A DNA stretch of 5,091 bases, taken from the NCBI GenBank assembly GCA_016199665.1, contig JACQGG010000042.1, positions 1 through 5,091 of the forward strand, read 5' to 3'. Made by a program: the position numbers and the translations under genes. The notes beneath the pieces were generated by a model. That model was not told where the DNA came from. It saw only the letters and a list, made by a program, of their open reading frames with translations, and searched no databases. The DNA is from Acidobacteriota bacterium. GTDB lineage: Bacteria; Acidobacteriota; UBA6911; JACQSX01. Each line of letters begins with the position of its first letter. The first letter of the stretch is position 1. Positions 1 to 5,091 of this stretch are shown one piece after another.

Positions 1-1
1 C

Positions 2-1822
2 TTTCTGGAATCGAGCCCCGGTGTTTTCACTGCGCCCGGCCCGCTGCGCAGCCGTCTCCAAAGCCAGCCGACGGATCTTTCTGCGCTGTTGGAAGGCGCG
101 CGGCGGCTGGACATGTCGCTCCGGCGAAACCTGGGAAGCGGGACTTTTACCTCCACACCTGCGTCGGACTGGACTCTACAGCTACAGTACTCAAGGGAGA
201 AGCAAATAGGGGTGCGGCCCTTTGGCACCACAACAAACGGCTTCACGAATGCATTAGAACTTCCTGAGCCCATCGATTACCGAACTCATCAAGTCAAGGC
301 CGGCGCTGAATACGCTAACCAACGAGCGGGCGTTCAGGCCGGCTACTCTGCTTCCATTTTTAATAACGCAATCAGCAACCTGATTTGGGACAACCCCTTC
401 AGGGTTTCCGACGCTGCCGGGGGTGGGTCACGGGGTCGCCTCGACCTGTACCCCGACAACACGGCTCATAGTCTCAACGTGGCCGGCGCTGTGAACATCT
501 CCTCCTCCACGCGCGTGATGGCCAGCGTTGTGCCCGGCTGGATGAAGCAAAACGACGCCTTCTTGCCTTTCACCATAAACACGGCTATTCCCGTTGTTCC
601 CGCACTTCCGGCCACCAGTCTGAACGGCAAGAAGCAAACGCTGGCGATGAACTACACGCTGACCAGCAGAGTTATTCCCGCCTTGCCGCTGACCGTTCGT
701 TATCGCTCTTATGATTACAACAACGACAGTCGCAGCCTCATATTCTCTCAGTACGTTTCAACGGACAGCAACGTGTCGGCGGCCGGCATCCCGCGGAGGA
801 ATCTCCCCTATGCTTATGACCGGAAGAACTTCGGACTTGACGCTTCCTTGGAGTTCTATGGCAGGTCCTCATTAAAATTCCTTTATGAGTGGGAGAGATT
901 CGACCGGGAACACCGAGATGTAGAGAGGTCAAACGAGCATACCGTTGGGGCCAGCTTGGATCTCAACCCGCGCGAGTGGGTGCTTTTCAGAACGTCCTAC
1001 CGGCGCTCCGAGCGCGATCCCGAAGATTATGAGGCGCAGGAAGAATCTTTTCCACTCGGCGAGGGTCCGTTCGGTATGGGTCAGATTCACGGGCTGCGCA
1101 AGTTGGACGAAGCAGCCCGAGGGCGCGATCGAGCCGAGGCCTTGATTCAAATCTACCCCACCGACACATGGAGCTTCTCGGCCACGTACGGTACGACCCA
1201 GGACGACTATCACAAATCTGAACACGGTTTGTTAAAGGACATCAATTACAATTTCACCTTCGAGCTTACCTACAGTCCGCGTCCCGGCGTCTCCCTCTTT
1301 TCTGAGTACACGCAAGAAAAATTCAACTACCGGCAGCGTTCGCGCCAGCGCGTTCCTCCGTCGGCCACGGCTGCCGCCAACGACAGCCCGAACAACGACT
1401 GGGAGTCCGATCGGCGCGATAGGAGCGATACCTGGGCGGCAGGCCTGTATGGATCCGTATCCGACAAAGTCACCTTTGACACTTTCTACAGCCTCTCTGC
1501 GTCCAAATACTCAACTCTTACCCGGGCTTTGGGCTCGGCACGGCTCCCTGGTTTTCTCGTTACCACGGCCCAGGATTATCCGGACACTAGCAATAGATTT
1601 CATCAAGTGGTCGCCTCAATTCGATATCGTCTGCGAAATCTTTATCCCAGGATTGAATACCGGTACGAGCAATACGATCGTATCGACTTCCAACTGGAAC
1701 GCCTCGGCGAGTATTTGACTCTCGATCCCAGCACCGCCACATCCATCTTCCTGGGAATTGGAGCGGATGTCCCCGGATACAACGCCCACATTGTCGCTGT
1801 CAGTCTGGAGTACCGATTCTAG
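2..1822 (+). CDS. mtrB: MtrB/PioB-family outer-membrane beta-barrel protein, 5'-truncated by the window edge
   Basis: The frame is open from base 2 to the TAG at 1820-1822, giving 606 visible residues. A TTG at 89 is the first start-like codon, but the MtrB-like reading continues upstream without a stop, so the real start, the signal peptide and any N-terminal CXXC motif are outside the window. The protein has alternating aromatic/polar strands separated by charged loops, no cysteine in the visible part, and a C-terminal Phe (EYRF) typical of outer-membrane barrels. Family hallmarks include ELPEPIDYRTHQVKAG, NNAISNLIWDNPFR, LDLYPDNTAHSLNVAGA, YRSYDYNN and PYAYDRKNFGLDAS. MtrB/PioB proteins form a large barrel that holds a periplasmic decaheme cytochrome (MtrA/PioA/DmsE type) and passes electrons through the outer membrane. 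Such a cytochrome gene would be expected just upstream, but it is not visible. The family call is secure. Whether it serves metal oxidation, metal reduction or another extracellular reaction cannot be read from the sequence. Confidence 0.92.
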   Translation, partial: FLESSPGVFTAPGPLRSRLQSQPTDLSALLEGARRLDMSLRRNLGSGTFTSTPASDWTLQLQYSREKQIGVRPFGTTTNGFTNALELPEPIDYRTHQVKAGAEYANQRAGVQAGYSASIFNNAISNLIWDNPFRVSDAAGGGSRGRLDLYPDNTAHSLNVAGAVNISSSTRVMASVVPGWMKQNDAFLPFTINTAIPVVPALPATSLNGKKQTLAMNYTLTSRVIPALPLTVRYRSYDYNNDSRSLIFSQYVSTDSNVSAAGIPRRNLPYAYDRKNFGLDASLEFYGRSSLKFLYEWERFDREHRDVERSNEHTVGASLDLNPREWVLFRTSYRRSERDPEDYEAQEESFPLGEGPFGMGQIHGLRKLDEAARGRDRAEALIQIYPTDTWSFSATYGTTQDDYHKSEHGLLKDINYNFTFELTYSPRPGVSLFSEYTQEKFNYRQRSRQRVPPSATAAANDSPNNDWESDRRDRSDTWAAGLYGSVSDKVTFDTFYSLSASKYSTLTRALGSARLPGFLVTTAQDYPDTSNRFHQVVASIRYRLRNLYPRIEYRYEQYDRIDFQLERLGEYLTLDPSTATSIFLGIGADVPGYNAHIVAVSLEYRF

Positions 1823-2059
1823 GCTGGCGCCGGAGGCCGACTTTTCTGCGTGAGAGTCATCCAGGTAGTCCCAGAAAGTGGGGGCGCATTTTATGCAAAC
1901 TTGCACCGCGTTGAAAACGGGCAAGCAGTCGGAACAATCCGTACCCAGTTCAATGGATCAAGCCAAATCCCGTTCAGTGGAACATATCTGGAAGAACACG
2001 CAGCAGTGGAACCATCAAAACCTTGGTCATTTTCAGCGTCACCACCGTGCTGTATTGGA
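1823..2059. other. Intergenic spacer, 237 bp, no supported gene
   Basis: This is the only sizeable gap between genes in the window. Its start is GC-rich with a very short inverted repeat (GCC-GGA-GGC, about 1831-1839) followed by a brief T run (1842-1845), which is too weak to call a terminator. A loose sigma70-like pair, TTGAAA (1911-1916) and AACAAT (1933-1938) with 16 bp between them, is possible but unconvincing. The downstream phosphatase frame stays open leftward to a GTG at 1850. The residues it would add look like neither a signal peptide nor a recognisable domain, so I treat the stretch as non-coding leader. Confidence 0.6.
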
Positions 2060-3502
2060 ATGGGAAAGCATGTCGGACGCATAGCTTGGCCACTGGCAAT
2101 GCTGACGGCTGTATGCTTTGGCATTGCTTCGACCGCCGTGGCCCAATCCTCCACCAAGACATTCCTCTTTTTTGTCCGTCATGCGGAACCCCAGACGAAA
2201 CTGATTTCCACCGGTTCCGGCACCTGGGTCGAAGACTGTAATCCAAGTAGATCTTGCTGCACGACCATTCTTAATCCCCTGGGGATCTGGAGGAGGGATG
2301 CGCTGGCTCAATGGTTTGTCGACCAAGGGCTAGCCCGCACCCTCACACACCTGATTGGTGACAACAAACAACGGACCGTAGAGACGCTGCAGAAGCTCGC
2401 GATCGTTTCGGGACTCAAGGTCCAGCAGTATCCGCCAAACGTGGGGGAATGCGAGCCCGGCTTTGAAGCTGCGGCTGGGTCGCAGGCCGCAGTGGTTAGC
2501 ACCATTCGGACTCTTCCGTTGGGAAGCAGGGCCGTCATTGCAAACCACACCGAAACGCTGTATCGAATCATGTCACAGTCCGCGGGAATTGACTTCAGTG
2601 ACCCTGTGGATTTTCCCAAGGAAACCGGCAGCACTACCAGGTTGTACGGATTTGATAACCTTTGGATCGTCGAAGTCGATAGCGCCGGCGCCGGGAAGCT
2701 GCTCCAGCGCATTGCGATTGACCTGAAGCCAGAGGCGTCGAGTGACCTTGCAAATCTAGGGCGTGCCGAGAATTTATTCAGTGGGGTCTTCCATTTCGCC
2801 CAAGCCGGCGGCGGAGGGGGGGCCTCCACAGCGATCACCTTATCCAATCCGTCGACGACAAGGTCAATCAGCGCCACTGTCTCCTTCCTTGCGTCTGACG
2901 GTACCCCGCTGGATGGAGTCGTCAGCAGCGCAGTGATTCCGCCGTCCGGGAAACTGACGGTAAGCAGCGGAACTCAGGGCCCTGCCAGATCGGGCCACGC
3001 TCGTGTTTCAGCGTCCGATCCCCTTGTGGCAACGGCCACTTTTTCGCGTCCCGCTCTACCATCGGCAGGAGCCTTCTTTGACTCTCCTCCTCCAGCGCGC
3101 GGGGGGACCAGCTATAACCTTCCTGGTCTGCGGTCTCTAGTAGTCAGCCCCTCGGCACCAAGCGCTAACATCTTCCTGGCTCCAATAGCTCGCAGTATTC
3201 CGGAAATAGAAAATGGAGTCGCTATCGCAAACGTCTCAAGTCAAAAGGTGCGGGTACTGTTGGGCTTGTTGGATTCACGCGGGAACAAGTTTCTCGAGTC
3301 CTCAGTAATGCTTGCCTCAGGAGAGCAGATAAGCCGGACTTTGGCAGAGTTGGTTCCAGGAGTGCCGGAAAAATTTGTGGGAACTCTGCGGATCGCAGCT
3401 TCGCCGCTGTTGCCATCCGAAGCAATTGCGCCGATTGCCGTCACCATACTGCAGTTTGGCCCGGGCCAGTTCAACGAGGTTCCATTGAGAGTTCTTCAGT
3501 AA
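2060..3502 (+). CDS. Exported histidine-phosphatase-like protein with C-terminal acidobacterial-type beta-sandwich module
   Basis: The protein is 480 aa from ATG 2060. That start gives a classical signal peptide: basic n-region (K3, H4, R7), hydrophobic core about 8-27, and probable cleavage after AVA (residue 28). There is no good Shine-Dalgarno sequence. Residues about 34-222 resemble the histidine phosphatase (phosphoglycerate mutase-like) superfamily: strand TFLFFVRHAE with the catalytic His at 41 in RHA, NPLGIWRRDALAQW (72-85), a second Arg in KQRTVETL (R105), and the second conserved His at 163 in ANHTET. These enzymes transfer phosphate through a phosphohistidine; the substrate here is unknown. 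Residues about 240-480 form a Ser/Thr/Gly-rich region in two similar halves, each with a segment of the type 'I-LSNPS/VAIANVS', then 'V-FLASDG/VLLGLLDSRG', then 'IPPSGKLTVS/LASGEQISRT'. I recognise this pattern from secreted acidobacterial proteins, where its role is unknown. The product is probably periplasmic or extracellular. Activity is inferred, not shown. Confidence 0.82.
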   Translation: MGKHVGRIAWPLAMLTAVCFGIASTAVAQSSTKTFLFFVRHAEPQTKLISTGSGTWVEDCNPSRSCCTTILNPLGIWRRDALAQWFVDQGLARTLTHLIGDNKQRTVETLQKLAIVSGLKVQQYPPNVGECEPGFEAAAGSQAAVVSTIRTLPLGSRAVIANHTETLYRIMSQSAGIDFSDPVDFPKETGSTTRLYGFDNLWIVEVDSAGAGKLLQRIAIDLKPEASSDLANLGRAENLFSGVFHFAQAGGGGGASTAITLSNPSTTRSISATVSFLASDGTPLDGVVSSAVIPPSGKLTVSSGTQGPARSGHARVSASDPLVATATFSRPALPSAGAFFDSPPPARGGTSYNLPGLRSLVVSPSAPSANIFLAPIARSIPEIENGVAIANVSSQKVRVLLGLLDSRGNKFLESSVMLASGEQISRTLAELVPGVPEKFVGTLRIAASPLLPSEAIAPIAVTILQFGPGQFNEVPLRVLQ

Positions 3503-3517
3503 ACAGAAAATAACTTT

Positions 3518-3524
3518 AAGGAGG
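3518..3524 (+). promoter_or_regulatory. Strong Shine-Dalgarno sequence of the monoheme cytochrome gene
   Basis: The sequence AAGGAGG lies 7 nt before the ATG at 3532. It is the best ribosome-binding site in the window and fixes the start of the cytochrome. It also marks the entry point for ribosomes into the overlapping three-gene cluster downstream. No hairpin is visible between the phosphatase stop (3500-3502) and this site, so read-through transcription from the phosphatase gene is possible. Confidence 0.85.
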
Positions 3525-3531
3525 ATGTTCC

Positions 3532-3921
3532 ATGACTAAGAAGTATTTTTTCTTTTTCGCAATCATGTTGTCCCTTCTCTGGTTCCTGCCAACGGTTCCA
3601 GACTTTGTCCGCGCGGCCGGCAAACCAGGCAACGCTCAAGCGGGAATGGAAGTCCACAAGAGGCAGTGCGTGCGATGTCACGGAGAAACGGGGAAAGGGG
3701 ATGGGCCGGGAAGCGCCGTGCTTAAAACCAAACCGGCCGACTGGACCGATGCGGCGCGCATGTCAGGTGTCTCCGAGGCCGAAATGTTCCAAGTCATCAA
3801 GGACGGGGGGACCGCCGCGGGCAAGTCTAAGCTGATGCCGGCATTTGGCGCTAAATTGAAAGACCAGGAGATCTCCGACGTCATTGCGGTTATCAAATCC
3901 TTTCAGAACGGAAAAAGGTGA
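3532..3921 (+). CDS. Exported monoheme class I cytochrome c (cbb3-type cytochrome c domain)
   Basis: The protein is 129 aa. An N-terminal signal peptide or anchor (K3-K4, then a Phe/Leu-rich core to about residue 20) probably ends near VRAAG (26-30), sending the protein to the periplasm. A single haem-attachment motif, CVRCH at 46-50, sits in the typical context (AGMEVHKRQ before it, GETGKGDGPG after it). The likely distal axial ligand is Met102 in KLMPAFG, followed by the usual C-terminal helix (DQEISDVIAVIKSF). This layout matches small soluble electron carriers of the Cytochrome_CBB3 type. Its TGA overlaps the GTG start of the pentaheme cytochrome (GTGA, 3918-3921), so the two are likely translationally coupled. 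The location suggests it accepts electrons from, or donates them to, the ActAB-like complex, possibly in the role of ActE. That role is inference; the cytochrome call is firm. Confidence 0.93.
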   Translation: MTKKYFFFFAIMLSLLWFLPTVPDFVRAAGKPGNAQAGMEVHKRQCVRCHGETGKGDGPGSAVLKTKPADWTDAARMSGVSEAEMFQVIKDGGTAAGKSKLMPAFGAKLKDQEISDVIAVIKSFQNGKR

Positions 3922-4499
3922 AACTCCACCGCAATCTGTCTCTGGCGCTCCGGCGCAGGAGTGAACAGGCGTCGGCAGGGTTCTTGGCGGCAAGGTGGCC
4001 GATAATGGTCGGCGCCGCCGCGTATGTACTCGCAATACTGCTGCTTTTCATGGCGGGCGGCGCCAGGCGAGGGGCCGCCGCCGGCGGGGGCCAACCCATT
4101 GCATTCAGCCACCGCCTGCATGCCGGGCAGTTGAAACTCGATTGCCAGTTTTGTCATTTCTACGCCCGGCGGTCGGCCTCGGCCGGCGTTCCCTCGGTCG
4201 GGCACTGCATGCGGTGCCACGAACTGGTCGAAACCAAATCCCCTGATCTTCAAAAGCTTCGGGAGCACTGGGAGCGCCGCCAGCCCATCGCCTGGAGCCG
4301 GGTCTACGACTTGCCTGACCACGTCGTCTTCTCACACGAGAAACATGTGCGAGCTGAGGTGGCCTGCGCGCGGTGCCACGGCGCAGTCGAAACCATGGAG
4401 ACGGTCCAGCCGGTACAGGAAGAGTTCACCATGGGATGGTGCATGCAATGTCACAAAGAGAGGAAGGCAAGTCTGGAATGTCTGAGTTGCCACCGTTGA
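3918..4499 (+). CDS. actA: Membrane-anchored pentaheme cytochrome c, ActA-like subunit of Alternative Complex III
   Basis: The protein is 193 aa. An Arg-rich N-terminus is followed by one transmembrane segment (about 27-48, WPIMVG to FMAGG), then a Gly/Ala/Arg linker and a periplasmic haem domain. Five CXXCH motifs lie at 76-80, 97-101, 150-154, 175-179 and 188-192. The surrounding pattern is that of the c7/c3-like ActA family: AFSHRLHAGQLKLDCQFCH, SAGVPSVGHCMRCH, QPIAWSRVYDLPDHVVFSHEKHV, ACARCHGAVETM and MGWCMQCH. ActA is thought to relay electrons from the quinol-oxidising core to a periplasmic acceptor. The GTG start at 3918 overlaps the preceding stop and gives a positively charged n-region, so I prefer it. 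An in-frame ATG at 4005 has an SD-like AAGGTGG (3992-3998) but would remove that n-region. The next gene starts inside this one. A related quinone-reductase complex (Qrc type) is a less likely alternative. Confidence 0.88.
   Translation: MKLHRNLSLALRRRSEQASAGFLAARWPIMVGAAAYVLAILLLFMAGGARRGAAAGGGQPIAFSHRLHAGQLKLDCQFCHFYARRSASAGVPSVGHCMRCHELVETKSPDLQKLREHWERRQPIAWSRVYDLPDHVVFSHEKHVRAEVACARCHGAVETMETVQPVQEEFTMGWCMQCHKERKASLECLSCHR
4461..4467 (+). promoter_or_regulatory. Probable Shine-Dalgarno sequence of actB inside actA
   Basis: AGGAAGG lies within the last codons of the pentaheme cytochrome gene, 10 nt before the ATG at 4478. It supports that ATG over the later in-frame TTG codons (4487, 4496), which have no comparable site. 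Confidence 0.5.
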
Positions 4500-5091
4500 G
4501 AGAAAGCGGGCCCTGGAGCGAGTGCAACCGCCGCAACTTCCTCAGTTTCATGCTGGCGAGCGGGGCGGCCGCCATGGTGGGCTGCACCGTGCGGGGCCCT
4601 TCCGCTGCGCTGGTTTCCAACGTGGAGTCGCCGGAGGAATGGATTCCCGGCAAGTCCATTTACTACGCCTCCGTCTGCAGGGAATGCCCCGCCGGCTGTG
4701 GCTTGCACGTGTGCAATTGCGACGGACACGTGGTGAAGATTGAGGGGAATCCTCACCACCCCGTCAACCGCGGGGCGTTGTGCGCGCGAGGACAGGCAGC
4801 CCTGCAGGGGCTGTATGATCCCGACCGAGTTACACAGCCGCTCCGGCGGACCCGGCCGGGAGGTTTGAAGCCGGGCAACTGGGATGAAGCCATCAACCTT
4901 GTGGCCGGGGCGCTCTCGGAGCTGGAATCGCAAAGGGACCCTGACGAATTGGTTTTCATTTCAGGTTCGCTCGGGCCCACTTTTTCCACGCTGGTTCGCG
5001 AGTGGATGGAGATGCTGGGAAGAGGCCAGCTTCTCCAATACGAGCCGTTCGGTTACGAATACCTCAAGACGGCAAACCAGATGACGTTTAA
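4478..5091 (+). CDS. actB: ActB-like iron-sulfur/molybdopterin oxidoreductase-family subunit, 3'-truncated by the window edge
   Basis: The frame is open from ATG 4478 to the window end, giving 204 visible residues of a protein that is usually several times longer. The N-terminus carries a twin-arginine signal: NRRNFLSF (R18-R19), then a hydrophobic stretch ending in AAMVGC, a plausible lipobox with Cys36. A [4Fe-4S] domain follows, with C67, C70, C74 and C102 in VCRECPAGCGLHV and ALCARGQ. After it come the family segments VKIEGNPHHPVNRG (86-99), QAALQGLYDPDRVTQPL and NWDEAINLVAGAL. These match the ACIII ActB family, whose first domain resembles molybdopterin oxidoreductases but which in characterised complexes lacks the molybdenum cofactor. 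The rest of that domain, the fused ferredoxin-like domain and any cofactor ligands lie beyond the window. The 22-bp overlap with the ActA-like gene supports the pairing. Alternatives are a Qrc-type subunit or a true molybdoenzyme of the same superfamily; the pentaheme partner favours ActB. Confidence 0.85.
   Translation, partial: MSELPPLRESGPWSECNRRNFLSFMLASGAAAMVGCTVRGPSAALVSNVESPEEWIPGKSIYYASVCRECPAGCGLHVCNCDGHVVKIEGNPHHPVNRGALCARGQAALQGLYDPDRVTQPLRRTRPGGLKPGNWDEAINLVAGALSELESQRDPDELVFISGSLGPTFSTLVREWMEMLGRGQLLQYEPFGYEYLKTANQMTF

Noticed and set aside
1823..1846. Possible terminator after the MtrB-like gene
   Set aside because: The best stem is only about three base pairs and the T run is four bases, too weak for an intrinsic terminator.
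1911..1938. Sigma70-like promoter TTGAAA-N16-AACAAT upstream of the phosphatase gene
   Set aside because: The -10 box matches the consensus at only 4 of 6 positions, and such pairs occur often by chance. It is mentioned only as a weak candidate.
1878..2084. Possible 68-aa small protein in the spacer (GTG start)
   Set aside because: It has no Shine-Dalgarno sequence, overlaps the phosphatase signal-peptide codons, and its Gln/His-rich translation resembles nothing I recognise.
2308..2877. 189-codon open frame on the minus strand
   Set aside because: It lies wholly antisense to the phosphatase gene, which has clear domain motifs. The minus-strand translation shows no recognisable motif.
4047..4095. 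GC-rich repetitive stretch with GGC/GCC runs
   Set aside because: It is the codon-level result of a Gly/Ala/Arg-rich linker between the membrane anchor and the haem domain, not an independent repeat element.
3903..4322. 139-codon open frame on the minus strand
   Set aside because: It is antisense to the pentaheme cytochrome with its five CXXCH motifs. The minus-strand product is a Pro/Gly/Arg-rich shadow of GC-rich coding sequence.
4451..4933. 160-codon open frame on the minus strand
   Set aside because: It is antisense to the ActB-like gene, whose [4Fe-4S] and twin-arginine motifs are unmistakable. No motif or ribosome-binding site supports the reverse frame.

Overview
The window appears to be a piece of a bacterial electron-transfer locus, with every supported gene on the + strand. 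The best guess for the host is an Acidobacteriota-type bacterium. This rests mainly on the C-terminal half of the phosphatase gene, a two-part Ser/Thr/Gly-rich beta-sandwich module that I associate with secreted acidobacterial proteins. The MtrB-like and Alternative Complex III-like genes fit that host but do not prove it, because both families occur in several phyla.

Layout. Positions 2-1822 hold the 3' part of an MtrB/PioB-family outer-membrane beta-barrel gene; its start lies left of the window. A 237-bp gap (1823-2059) follows, with no convincing gene, terminator or promoter. Positions 2060-3502 encode an exported histidine-phosphatase-like protein fused to the beta-sandwich module. After 29 bp, which include a strong Shine-Dalgarno sequence, comes a tight cluster: a small exported monoheme cytochrome c (3532-3921), a membrane-anchored pentaheme cytochrome resembling ActA (3918-4499), and the 5' part of an ActB-like iron-sulfur/molybdopterin-oxidoreductase-family protein (4478 to the window end). 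These last three genes overlap by 4 and 22 bp, so they are very probably one translationally coupled operon.

How the parts may work together. In Alternative Complex III (ACIII), ActA and ActB are periplasm-facing subunits that take part in moving electrons from quinol to periplasmic carriers. The monoheme cytochrome just upstream is a natural candidate carrier for this complex. MtrB-family barrels form a sheath in the outer membrane around a multiheme cytochrome, so that electrons can cross to or from extracellular donors or acceptors such as Fe(II)/Fe(III). Having both kinds of gene within 5 kb suggests, as inference only, a link between the quinone pool and extracellular electron transfer. 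The key partners (an MtrA-like decaheme cytochrome, ActC and the rest of ActB) would lie outside the window. The phosphatase fusion has no obvious role in this chain and may simply sit between two functional blocks.
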